From Endomicrobiia bacterium (GTDB lineage Bacteria; Elusimicrobiota; Endomicrobiia; Endomicrobiales; Endomicrobiaceae), in contig BNVZ01000003.1 in NCBI GenBank assembly GCA_025998475.1, forward strand, positions 1-23,703: a stretch of 23,703 nt of DNA. Direction: 5' to 3'. Shown here piece by piece: positions 8,587 to 16,510 of this stretch. The stretch's first letter is position 1, and every line of letters begins with the position of its first letter. Below the pieces are notes generated by a model, which saw nothing but the letters and a program-made list of their open reading frames with translations, ran no database searches and was not told the origin of the DNA. The position numbers and the translations under genes are program-made.

Positions 8587-8611
8587 AACAAAAATAAGAT
8601 AAGTTTTTGTT
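8587..8611 (-). terminator. Stem-loop after the long minus-strand operon
   Basis: AACAAAAA (8587-8594) pairs with TTTTTGTT (8604-8611) around a 9-nt loop, about 27 bp after the stop of the sulfatase-type gene. The stem is AT-rich and no separate T-tract follows, so it is a weak terminator candidate. Confidence 0.35.
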
Positions 8612-8637
8612 AAAAAGTGGCAGAATCGACCATATAA

Positions 8638-10638
8638 CTAATTTCCCGTCTTTTTAATTAAATAATCTGCTATTGCCGACGTAGACAAGAAACGCTTTAA
8701 AAGTTTTTTGTGTTCATCTTTTTTATTTGACACTACTAAATTATGCTCATTATCAAAAGTATAATAAACTACATTATTTTTAAAAATATCATCATTTACG
8801 GCATAGTTTTTATCAAGAATATAATTCCCGTAGTGCATAACGTTGTTCATCGCATTTTTAGATAATAAATCTGTACCTTCAGACATATATTCGGAATTGG
8901 AAAGAGAAAGATTATACAGGGTTGGCATTATATCCAAATGAGAACCAAAAACATCGGTATTAATATTTTCAGATCTTATTGATTTAGGAATATATAAATA
9001 AAGCGGAACTCTTATTACATCAAAAAAATTTTCCATCTGATATGCATTACTAAAATTATGATCTCCTGTTACGGCTATAATTGTGTTGTCCGCATACTTT
9101 GAATTTTTAATCTTAGAAATAAAACGACCAAGCATTTCATTTGAATATTGGTATGTCGCAAATCTTTGTTCCGCTCGATTAATATTCAGTATAGTGTCTT
9201 TTAAAGATTTGGGAATTTCTAGAGGCAACCGCCTATAATCTTGCGGTAAGGTATAAGGAGGATGATTTGTAGTGGTTAAAGCATAAATAAATTTATTATT
9301 GTCGCCCTGCGAAAGGGTTTCAAAAACTAAATCAAAAAGATATTCGTCATATACACCCCAAGCGTTTCCCGCAAAATTTTTATTTATCAGATCACCGCTT
9401 AAGACCTTGTCAAAACCTAAATTTAATGCGAACGTTCCCGCATTGTGCCAGCTTGCATTGCCACCATATAGAAAAAATGTTTCATATCCGCTTTGTTTAT
9501 ATGGAGTAACAGTAGAAAACTGATATTGCTTGTATGCGTACTTTGATCGAGTTAAGCTTTTAGAATTAGGTCTTCTTCTTGTATTTAAAAATGTCGCTTC
9601 TATAGCTTCTATGGTGATAGTTCCTTCCGATGAAAAATTGTGAAAAACTATGTCTTCATCAAAATGCTTTTTTAATTCGCCAAAAACGTTAAATCGTTCT
9701 GAATTGTACTTCATCAAGTCGTTACCAAAACTTTCCATTACAATAAGAATTACATTTGGCTTAAGATTTTCTATTTTTTTGTTTATAGAGGTTTTAAATA
9801 CAAGCGATCTTTCAGGTTTTTCTTCAGGAATTGCATTAATGTCTTTTCCTAAAAAATCGGCAAAAGCCTGTCTTATATTATTCTCATAACCGGTTTTGGC
9901 AATATAGTCAACATCTGGCACTTTTATTTTATTCTCAACCGCATTTCCTAAATTAAACACGCAGTTAAGAGCAGTCTTATTAAGAAAGTCGTTTGACGAT
10001 ACGTTCGAATATTGCGAAATGGGTAATAAACCAACAGTTCCTCTCATCATTAAAAAGACTGAAAATGCAAGCGCGACTGATATTAACAATCTAAAAAATA
10101 AGTTAGGAAAACGAAACGTGTAATTTTTAAGTTTTAGAATTGTTTTAGAAACAAAGAAAACTGCTGCAGAAAAAGCAGAAATCCCGCAGCCTATTAAAAA
10201 TAGGTTGTAGTTCTCGTAAAAAGTTTTTATCAAAGCCTTTGTGTCATCTTCAATAAACCCAAAGACCAAAATATTAAGATGATCTTGAAAATATGCGTAA
10301 AAATAAAAATCTACACAACAACAAAGTGCTAAAATAACACCTATGAAAGCCGTGTAATAATATTTTAAAAATGCAAAAAAAGGTTTTAAAAGAGATTGCT
10401 TTCCTGTGATAAACAATAAAACAAATAAAACAACTAGGGGGGCATTTACACTGGCAACTACAGATAAATCAAAACGACACCCCATGTAAAATGCCCTTAA
10501 AATATCAAAACCAAAACCACTTAAATCTACATTTTTGCCATAATATGTAAAAAATATAAGCCTATATACTGACAGTAATAACAAAAATATAACATTTAGG
10601 GAAAGAGCTTTGGTAAACGCAGCTTTGAAGTTTTTCAT
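8638..10638 (-). CDS. LTA synthase / MdoB-family membrane phosphotransferase
   Basis: The 666-residue protein has a hydrophobic N-terminal part with about five membrane helices (near 11-31, 62-78, 96-116, 146-166 and 182-202). An extracytoplasmic sulfatase-fold domain starts near 290. Seen motifs are NVILIVMESFGND (Glu302, metal ligand), SEGT with Thr340 as the likely nucleophile, NHPPYTLP, and TGDHN (Asp526, His527). This is the LtaS/MdoB/OpgB arrangement. Such enzymes move phosphoglycerol or phosphoethanolamine from phospholipid onto a glycan or lipid at the outer face of the inner membrane. The acceptor cannot be told from sequence, and in a diderm an MdoB-like or modified-lipid role is more likely than true teichoic acid synthesis. 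It is the last gene of the long operon, 12 bp after nfnB. No good Shine-Dalgarno sequence is visible. Confidence 0.87.
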   Translation of the reverse strand: MKNFKAAFTKALSLNVIFLLLLSVYRLIFFTYYGKNVDLSGFGFDILRAFYMGCRFDLSVVASVNAPLVVLFVLLFITGKQSLLKPFFAFLKYYYTAFIGVILALCCCVDFYFYAYFQDHLNILVFGFIEDDTKALIKTFYENYNLFLIGCGISAFSAAVFFVSKTILKLKNYTFRFPNLFFRLLISVALAFSVFLMMRGTVGLLPISQYSNVSSNDFLNKTALNCVFNLGNAVENKIKVPDVDYIAKTGYENNIRQAFADFLGKDINAIPEEKPERSLVFKTSINKKIENLKPNVILIVMESFGNDLMKYNSERFNVFGELKKHFDEDIVFHNFSSEGTITIEAIEATFLNTRRRPNSKSLTRSKYAYKQYQFSTVTPYKQSGYETFFLYGGNASWHNAGTFALNLGFDKVLSGDLINKNFAGNAWGVYDEYLFDLVFETLSQGDNNKFIYALTTTNHPPYTLPQDYRRLPLEIPKSLKDTILNINRAEQRFATYQYSNEMLGRFISKIKNSKYADNTIIAVTGDHNFSNAYQMENFFDVIRVPLYLYIPKSIRSENINTDVFGSHLDIMPTLYNLSLSNSEYMSEGTDLLSKNAMNNVMHYGNYILDKNYAVNDDIFKNNVVYYTFDNEHNLVVSNKKDEHKKLLKRFLSTSAIADYLIKKTGN

Positions 10639-10650
10639 ATCACATAATGA

Positions 10651-12021
10651 TTACTCTGTTTTTTTAAGATACTCCACTATTGCTCTTGCGGCTTTTTTAC
10701 CCATACCCATCGCCTCTATAACAGTGCCCCCTCCAATGATATCTCCTCCTGCGAAGATACCAGAAATTGAAGTCATATAATTCTCGTCAATTGCAAGATA
10801 TCCGCGGCTATCGGAGTGTAACCCATTGGTAAGAGACGACAAAATCGGATTTGGGTGAAGCCCCAAAGCCAAAATAACCATATCGGCATCTATCATATAA
10901 TTTGATCCTGTAACTTCATGCGGATGCTGTCTCCCCGACTCATCAGGTTTGCCAAGTTCCATTTTTATGCATTCCACGGTTTTAACAAATTTTCTCTCAT
11001 CTCCAATAAATTTTACAGGATTTGTCAGAGATATAAATTCCACACCTTCCTCTTTTGCATGTATTTGTTCTTCCTTTCTTGCAGGCATTTCGTTTTCAGT
11101 TCTTCTGTAGACAAGTTTTACGCTATCTGCTCCAAGACGTACAGCTGTCCTTGCAGAATCCATCGCGGTATTACCGCCGCCGACAACAACAACATTTTTT
11201 CCTTTATATATAGGCGTATCGTAATTAGGAAAATCAAAGGAACGCATTAAATTTACGCGAACCAAAAATTCATTTGAACAGTATATATGGTTTAAATTTT
11301 CCCCTGCTATCTTAGGAAAAACAGGAAGCCCTGCACCGACTGCGACAAATATAGCTTTATAGCCATCGTCGAATAAGTTTTGTACCGTTTTTGTTCTTCC
11401 GATAAGCGTATTTAAAATTATTTTCATCCCAATATTTTTTAATTTATTTATTTCTATGTTTAAAATATCTTTTGGAAGTCTAAATTCAGGAATACCATAA
11501 CGTAAAACGCCACCGGCATCATGGAGAGACTCATAAACAGTAACGTCATACCCCATTTTTAACAAGTCTCCGCCGCAGGTGAGTCCTGCAGGTCCGGAAC
11601 CTACAATAGCAATCTTTATGCCATTATTTTCCACTGGCGTATTATTGTAATCTTTGGAAGTCGCATCAGCAGCATAACGCTCAAGATTTCCTATAGAAAT
11701 ACTCTCGCCTTTTTTTGCCAAAATACATGCCCTCTCACACTGATTTTCCTGCGGACAGACTCTTCCGCAAACAGCTGGAAGGTTATTTTTTAAACTTAAG
11801 ACTTTTGCTGCTTCTTTCGGGTTATCTTGGAAAAGATATTTTATAAATCCCGGAATATTAACTTCAACAGGGCAACCATAAATACACATAGGTTTCCTAC
11901 ATTGCAGACATCTTTTTGCCTCAGCAAGCATCTCGTCCCTTGTATATCCAGTATTTACTTGCTTAAAATCTCTTTTTCTTGTTTGAGGATCCCTCTCGGG
12001 CATTTTTATTTTGTGTAACAT
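10651..12021 (-). CDS. nfnB: NADH-dependent reduced ferredoxin:NADP+ oxidoreductase, large subunit
   Basis: The 456-residue protein belongs to the glutamate-synthase-small-subunit family of flavoproteins. The N-terminus carries cysteines for two [4Fe-4S] clusters (38, 41, 46, 50 and 85, 89, 95, 99). The FAD site IVGSGPAGLTCGGD is near 139-152, and the NADP(H) site VVGGGNTAMDSA is near 279-290. GIFAGGD near the C-terminus is the second FAD contact. The ATG at 12021 has AGAGAG 5 nt upstream and is preferred to the GTG two codons earlier. The gene overlaps nfnA, so the pair is translationally coupled. No large GltB subunit adjoins it, and its partner is an NfnA-type protein. That supports electron bifurcation between NADH, ferredoxin and NADPH over glutamate synthesis; sulfide dehydrogenase (SudA) is the alternative name. 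Confidence 0.88.
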   Translation of the reverse strand: MLHKIKMPERDPQTRKRDFKQVNTGYTRDEMLAEAKRCLQCRKPMCIYGCPVEVNIPGFIKYLFQDNPKEAAKVLSLKNNLPAVCGRVCPQENQCERACILAKKGESISIGNLERYAADATSKDYNNTPVENNGIKIAIVGSGPAGLTCGGDLLKMGYDVTVYESLHDAGGVLRYGIPEFRLPKDILNIEINKLKNIGMKIILNTLIGRTKTVQNLFDDGYKAIFVAVGAGLPVFPKIAGENLNHIYCSNEFLVRVNLMRSFDFPNYDTPIYKGKNVVVVGGGNTAMDSARTAVRLGADSVKLVYRRTENEMPARKEEQIHAKEEGVEFISLTNPVKFIGDERKFVKTVECIKMELGKPDESGRQHPHEVTGSNYMIDADMVILALGLHPNPILSSLTNGLHSDSRGYLAIDENYMTSISGIFAGGDIIGGGTVIEAMGMGKKAARAIVEYLKKTE

Positions 12022-12851
12022 TTGCACTCTCTGTGATGTTTAAAATTATCAAGTGATACTTTTTCAAGATTTTTAAATAGTTCAAGCCGGGACGCAAGTT
12101 CTTCCCAGTGTAGGCAATGAGCGTCAAATTCAGGACCGTCAACGCAAGCAAACTTTATTTTACCGTTAATAGTAACTCTGCAGGCGCCGCACATTCCGGT
12201 ACCGTCAAGCATTATAGGATTTAAAGAAACAATTGTTTTTATATGACTTTTGCTTGTGAGTTCCGCTACAGCTTTCATCATTGGAACAGGACCTATAGCG
12301 TATACTATGTTTATTTTTTCATCATCAATAACTTCCTTTAAAACATCTGTAACAAAACCTTTTTTACCGCAGGTACCGTCATTTGTAGCAAATAATAAAG
12401 CATCGCTTTTCTGTTTTAGCTCATCTTCAAGAATTATTAAATCTTTACATCTTGCCCCAATTATCGTAATAACTTTATTGCCCGCATTCTTAAGCTCTTT
12501 TATAACAGGTAAAACTTCCGCAGCTCCTACCCCGCCTGCCACGGCGACAACAGTTCCATATTTTTTTATTTCTGTAGGGCAACCCAAAGGACCTGTAAAA
12601 TCTCTTATAAAATCGCCTTCGCAAAGAGATGCAAGCTGGATTGTACTTTTGCCGACCTCTTGGAAAATTATTCTCACTAAACCCTCGTCGGGTTTTGTTC
12701 CTGCAACCGTTAAAGGAACTCTTTCGCCTTTATCGTCAATTCTAAATATAATGAACTGTCCGGCTTTTGCATTTTTTGCTACTTCGGGAGCATAAATATC
12801 ATAACTTTGCACCTTTGGACCAATTTCTTTTTTATTTACAATTTTATACAT
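12006..12851 (-). CDS. nfnA: NADH-dependent reduced ferredoxin:NADP+ oxidoreductase, small subunit
   Basis: This ferredoxin-NADP reductase-type subunit (about 281 residues) has a FAD-binding barrel (about 1-95, VPLTVAGTK), an NAD-binding part (VVAVAGGVGAAEVLP) and a C-terminal [2Fe-2S] motif. That motif has the form LDGTGMCGACRV then KFACVDGPEFDAHC, with Cys at 221, 224, 236 and 246. In structurally studied Nfn complexes an Asp in this region also serves as a ligand. NfnA binds NAD(H) and, with NfnB, couples NADP+ reduction to NADH and ferredoxin oxidation in the cytoplasm. GAGGG sits directly against the ATG at 12857 but 6 nt before the ATG at 12851, so 12851 is the better start. It lies 14 bp after the HExxH gene. 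Confidence 0.87.
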   Translation of the reverse strand: MYKIVNKKEIGPKVQSYDIYAPEVAKNAKAGQFIIFRIDDKGERVPLTVAGTKPDEGLVRIIFQEVGKSTIQLASLCEGDFIRDFTGPLGCPTEIKKYGTVVAVAGGVGAAEVLPVIKELKNAGNKVITIIGARCKDLIILEDELKQKSDALLFATNDGTCGKKGFVTDVLKEVIDDEKINIVYAIGPVPMMKAVAELTSKSHIKTIVSLNPIMLDGTGMCGACRVTINGKIKFACVDGPEFDAHCLHWEELASRLELFKNLEKVSLDNFKHHRECKCYTK

Positions 12852-12865
12852 TTCCATCCCTCAAT

Positions 12866-14131
12866 TTAAAACTTATAAGACATAGAAACAGATATATTGT
12901 GGCTTAATCCATTCTTATCAAGCATTCCGCTTGTAGCATGCCTTTGCCCCTGTAAACTCTTACAAGAATATATTTCAAGACCTGCTCCTATCGAAAGATA
13001 TTTCGAAATAGGTATCGAACACGATGCCTCTAAATCTAATCCTTGTCCAAAAGTAACTACTCCTCTGTATGATATAGGCAACGCACGGTTAATTATAGTA
13101 GTTTGTTCTACACCCAAACTATATTCTGTCGCTGGCTCTACTTTAAACACACGCTCAAATCCAAATATTAACTTTAAATCTTCATTTATCTCATATCCAC
13201 TAACAACCTTGTACGACATACCTTTTGTAGTTATATATGGAAAAACATCTGGAATTCTAAAACCGTACAACCTAAGAGGCTTTTTCGTAAAAAACCAATA
13301 AAGAGGCGAATATGTTGTCCCACTAAGAAAAAGAGACCTTAAACCCGCATCACTAATAAACCCTTCTTTAAAATCTAACCTTCCCTTTTTTTTAAAATCT
13401 TCTCTTATATTAAAAGGATCGTCACCAAGCTCTTTGGCTGTTCTATCATATTCAATAGGCGAAAATCTATTTTTTAAATACAAGATATATGGCAAAAGCC
13501 GAGTTTCTTTGTTTCTAGTATAAATATCATCACTAATTCTTTCAGCAAAGTATATGTCGTTATTCATTCCACCCGCGTGGCAAACAAGAAAAAGATTATG
13601 CACTATATCATCATCAAATTTATCAGACAAATTTTTAACCTGATTGGGGTTAGGTAAACAACCACCTCTACCATCTTGTCTAAAAAATCCAAAACTATCA
13701 ATGTCAAATATCTCTTCTAGAAAATACTCAAAGTAATTTTCTTTTTTACCATCATAACAATCATGGCCAAAATAATGCGTAAGTTTGTAATCTATGCCAA
13801 TAGATCTTACTCGTGACCCATGTCCAATCTCATGCAATGCAACTTGCGCTTTGTCGTTTATCTGATAAAGTGTATATAACATTAATAACCTTACAAAAAT
13901 ATTCCTGGAACTTGCAAACGCCATATCTGAAGCATTTAAAAGCTCCAAATTAAAACCTGCCAATTGTTTGTTTGTATATCGCCCTTCTAAATATGCAGTG
14001 CTAAACGTAAAACTATCCTTTTTTAAGGAATCTCTCAAGCAAACTGCCCTTTCGCTATCTGCATTACTATTTGCAAACACCAACGATGATAAAAAGATAG
14101 ACAAAGCTACTTGCAGTATCAATTTTTTCAT
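12866..14131 (-). CDS. Secreted HExxH protein with outer-membrane-like C-terminus, unknown function
   Basis: I do not recognise this 421-residue protein. It has a signal peptide (MKKLILQVALSIFLSSLVFA, cut near 20-22). ALHEIGHGSR at 98-107 contains an HExxH zinc-peptidase motif (His100, Glu101, His104), and the preceding segment 76-96 is helical. A possible third zinc ligand is Glu197 in NDIYFAERIS. The last 130 residues show alternating polar/hydrophobic strands (LKLIFGFERVF, YLSIGAGLEIYS) and end in SVSMSYKF. A terminal Phe is typical of barrel proteins inserted by BamA. It may be an outer-membrane or periplasmic metallopeptidase, but activity is not shown. It sits 17 bp after the COG3014-like lipoprotein gene and just before nfnA, inside the operon. 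Confidence 0.7.
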   Translation of the reverse strand: MKKLILQVALSIFLSSLVFANSNADSERAVCLRDSLKKDSFTFSTAYLEGRYTNKQLAGFNLELLNASDMAFASSRNIFVRLLMLYTLYQINDKAQVALHEIGHGSRVRSIGIDYKLTHYFGHDCYDGKKENYFEYFLEEIFDIDSFGFFRQDGRGGCLPNPNQVKNLSDKFDDDIVHNLFLVCHAGGMNNDIYFAERISDDIYTRNKETRLLPYILYLKNRFSPIEYDRTAKELGDDPFNIREDFKKKGRLDFKEGFISDAGLRSLFLSGTTYSPLYWFFTKKPLRLYGFRIPDVFPYITTKGMSYKVVSGYEINEDLKLIFGFERVFKVEPATEYSLGVEQTTIINRALPISYRGVVTFGQGLDLEASCSIPISKYLSIGAGLEIYSCKSLQGQRHATSGMLDKNGLSHNISVSMSYKF

Positions 14132-14148
14132 TTAATTACCGTTTACCT

Positions 14149-15579
14149 TTATATCCTAGAGCTTCTTACTGCAACAAAATTCTTTTTGCCTGCTTTAACA
14201 TCAACCTCTGCGCTACAAGAATCTAAAACTTCTCCATGTTTTCCCAAAAAATCAATTTTAAGAGCATGCGTCCCTGCAGGCAAACAAAACCTTGCCATCA
14301 AAATTTTATCAGGCAAAGTGTTCCATGCGCGTTTATCTGATGTTTCTGAGAGGGAATTATACGTATTGAACGATATCTGCGAAAGCGTTCCACAGTTTTT
14401 TCCCACTTCATCCGAAATTTTATTTGAAATAACTCTACCTATGATGTATTTAACTGCTACTCTAGCTAAAGTTTTTTCATATATTTTTCTTATATTGTTC
14501 TTTAAACACGCCTTGGCAATTTTTCCTATATCTTGAACTACAGCGCCTTTCACTTCTTGCTGACAAGATTGAACTTTAAAAGCAACTACACTATTTTCAA
14601 AGTCTTTGTATTCTGGAAAAGCAACTTTTACATAATCTTTCGCAAAAATAGAAAGACCCACAGACTTTGCCTTATTAAAATCTTCCTGCTCTTGACTATC
14701 CACCGCTTGAGCAACTTCCACATAAGGCCATATATCGAGCAAAGCAAATTCAAAAACATTATCTATTTTTTCGGGCACAAAACCATTATAATCAACAACA
14801 ATACATTCTCCGTAATTGGAAGGAATTACTCGTTTACAAGCTTTAGGATATTCCTTTTTTATCTCAGCAGCTCTGCTTTCCATACCTGAAATTAAAGCTG
14901 AAGTATACGCATCGTCAATCAATTCTTTTGGTGTAGATACTTCAGAAAGCCCATTTTTATAAGCTTTTAGCGCTTTAAAGTAAGAAATACGAGCATCATC
15001 AGTATATCCCGCATTCTCATACACTAAACCCATAAAATATCTTATAAATCCATCATCTTTATAAAAATTTTTACAGTTTTTCTCTGTTTCTAACGTTTTA
15101 AAAAGAGTATTTATCTGCCGAGCCTCGACAACAGCTTCATTGCTATGTCCCGACAGAATACAATCCAAAGCTTCAAAAACAGATATATGAACTCTTTCAA
15201 AATCCTGACCGTAATACGGCATTGTACTGTCATTAAAAATCATAGACGCGGCGCCGGCTGTTATGCTTTTTTGATAATACTCTTCAAATTTTCTTTTTGC
15301 CAGCTCAAATTTTTTTGAGCTTGTGTTATAATCTTTTGCAAAATGAGTTGCAACACCGGAGTCTAAATAATACATAAGAATATTACTAGAGCCATACTTG
15401 CTTTTTGATTTATCGACAAATTTAGCTGCCTCTTCATAATCCCCGGAATCAATTTTAGTTCTTAAACTCTTGTAATATCCAGTCAGATTTGAAGCGCACC
15501 CGCCAAAAATTGCAGACATTACAAACAACACGGGTATAACAAGTGTATATTTTTTTTGTATTGATTCAATTTTTCGCAT
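14149..15579 (-). CDS. COG3014-type TPR lipoprotein
   Basis: The 476-residue protein has a basic N-terminus, a hydrophobic stretch and a lipobox (AIFGGC, Cys28), so it is probably a lipoprotein. Residues about 35-210 look like tetratricopeptide helices (DSGDYEEAAKFVDKSKSKYG, YENAGYTDDARISYFKALKAYKNG). The C-terminal part resembles the COG3014 family (FNTYNSLSETSDKRAWNTLP, CLPAGTHALKIDF). COG3014 genes commonly neighbour lpoB genes in other diderms. That is the case here: the ATG directly follows the lpoB stop codon, with AAGG a few bases upstream. It probably acts with the LpoB-like protein on peptidoglycan synthesis, but its biochemical role is not known. Confidence 0.72.
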   Translation of the reverse strand: MRKIESIQKKYTLVIPVLFVMSAIFGGCASNLTGYYKSLRTKIDSGDYEEAAKFVDKSKSKYGSSNILMYYLDSGVATHFAKDYNTSSKKFELAKRKFEEYYQKSITAGAASMIFNDSTMPYYGQDFERVHISVFEALDCILSGHSNEAVVEARQINTLFKTLETEKNCKNFYKDDGFIRYFMGLVYENAGYTDDARISYFKALKAYKNGLSEVSTPKELIDDAYTSALISGMESRAAEIKKEYPKACKRVIPSNYGECIVVDYNGFVPEKIDNVFEFALLDIWPYVEVAQAVDSQEQEDFNKAKSVGLSIFAKDYVKVAFPEYKDFENSVVAFKVQSCQQEVKGAVVQDIGKIAKACLKNNIRKIYEKTLARVAVKYIIGRVISNKISDEVGKNCGTLSQISFNTYNSLSETSDKRAWNTLPDKILMARFCLPAGTHALKIDFLGKHGEVLDSCSAEVDVKAGKKNFVAVRSSRI

Positions 15580-16374
15580 TTATGCCTTATATGACTTTTT
15601 AGAAATAATTTTCTTTATTTTTTTTTGTCCAATCCAAACAATTTCATTTGTTTCTAAATTTATAAGCTCCAGTTCAACTTGATAATACTTAAGCTGAGCT
15701 TTTTTATTAGCGTCAACATCTGAATTAATTTGACCTTTTAACATAAAATCCGCCGCTGTCTCGGGACCACGGCTTTTTTTTGTGAAATCAACTTTTGAAT
15801 TATGCTCTGCATAATCTTTTCTTTCTGCTCTTACTTCAACACGCTGGTCTTTTGAACTCACAAACGTTACCTTACCGGAAGTTAAAAAATTTCTTTCAAT
15901 ATCCTTTACAAAAGTTTCGGTGCTTATGTGCTCTTCTGTTTTGTTTACAACCGATCCAATAATAACTCTAGGTTTTCTCCCCTTTTCTTTTTTATAATCC
16001 ACTATCCACTGATTTGCAAAGGAATCGTTAATCATCTCTTGAGCTACTTGTTGCGAATCGACGTCATTCCAATACCCGCTTAAATCAATTTCTTCACTTG
16101 CATTAACTCTTGAAACCTGAGGACCGGAGCACGCCGCAAAACATGTTAAAACCAAACCCATACTAAAACAAACTAAACTTCTTCTTAATTTCATTACTTC
16201 TCCTTGTGATCTTCTTAATTTCATTACTTCTCCTTGTGATCTTCTTAATTTCATTACTTCTCCTTGTGATCTTCTTAATTTCATTAATTCTCCTTGTGAT
16301 CTTCTTAATTTCATTAATTCTCCTTGTGATCTTCTTAATTTCATTAATTCTCCTTGTGATCTTCTTAATTTCAT
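15580..16374 (-). CDS. lpoB: Penicillin-binding protein activator LpoB-like lipoprotein with amplified start region
   Basis: The mature part is LpoB/COG3417-like: DLSGYWNDVDSQQVAQEMI, then PRVIIGSVVNKTEEHIST, KVTFVSSKDQR, FMLKGQINS and LINLETNEIVWIGQKKIKK. In Enterobacteria LpoB is an outer-membrane lipoprotein that activates PBP1B; the same role is inferred here. The signal peptide MKLRRSLVCFSMGLVLTCFAAC begins at 16194, and the lipid-modified Cys would be residue 22 from there. Upstream the frame stays open through six further copies of MKLRRSQGE(V/L), each ATG preceded by its own AAGGAG. The listed start is the first of seven possible ATGs, because it also has a Shine-Dalgarno sequence. 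The ancestral start, giving a normal signal peptide and 204 residues, is 16194. Confidence 0.8.
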   Translation of the reverse strand: MKLRRSQGELMKLRRSQGELMKLRRSQGELMKLRRSQGEVMKLRRSQGEVMKLRRSQGEVMKLRRSLVCFSMGLVLTCFAACSGPQVSRVNASEEIDLSGYWNDVDSQQVAQEMINDSFANQWIVDYKKEKGRKPRVIIGSVVNKTEEHISTETFVKDIERNFLTSGKVTFVSSKDQRVEVRAERKDYAEHNSKVDFTKKSRGPETAADFMLKGQINSDVDANKKAQLKYYQVELELINLETNEIVWIGQKKIKKIISKKSYKA

Positions 16375-16390
16375 TAATTCTCCTTGTGAT
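16181..16390 (-). repeat. Seven tandem 30-bp copies of the lpoB ribosome-binding site and start codon
   Basis: Seven abutting 30-bp units run 16181-16390. On the coding strand each reads ATCACAAGGAG, AA(G/T)TA, then ATGAAATTAAGAAG. Two variants occur: GAAGTA in the three copies nearest lpoB and GAATTA in the four farther ones. That grouping suggests stepwise expansion. Because 30 is a multiple of three, every start is in frame with lpoB. Confidence 0.97.
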
Positions 16391-16510
16391 AAACCAAAAC
16401 GGTATCATTTTTTTACTTTGTCTGCCTGTAAAAAAAACTCCCCAAGATACCGCAAAACACGTCAAAGCCAAACTCATACTAAAATAAACTGTATCTCTTT
16501 CTAAACTCAC
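16387..16510 (-). repeat. Diverged duplication of the tyrS-end / lpoB-start junction
   Basis: 16441-16510 aligns without gaps to the signal-peptide start of lpoB at about 16125-16194 (shared blocks CCGCAAAACA and CATACTAAAA). It would encode [20 protein letters not shown] from a GTG that overlaps the tyrS stop. 16387-16438 aligns to the last codons of tyrS at about 16517-16575 (TGTGATAAACCAAAA, GCCTRCCTGTAAAA). The two together are an old tandem copy of the gene junction, now mutated and lacking the lipobox Cys. It leaves a 115-codon frame (16163-16510) that reads the 30-bp array as ITRRINEIKK repeats and ends inside lpoB in another frame; this is probably not a real gene. Confidence 0.8.

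Noticed and set aside
10651..12021. Glutamate synthase small subunit (GltD) as the function of the flavoprotein
   Set aside because: No GltB large subunit adjoins it; the overlapping NfnA-type gene points to the Nfn/Sud complex.
12250..12795. 181-codon plus-strand frame opposite nfnA
   Set aside because: nfnA has full family motifs in the opposite strand; this frame has none.
16206..16487. Plus-strand hydrophobic repeat frame (ILLVIFLISL)
   Set aside because: It is the complement of the lpoB start array; its hydrophobicity follows from the AT-rich repeat.
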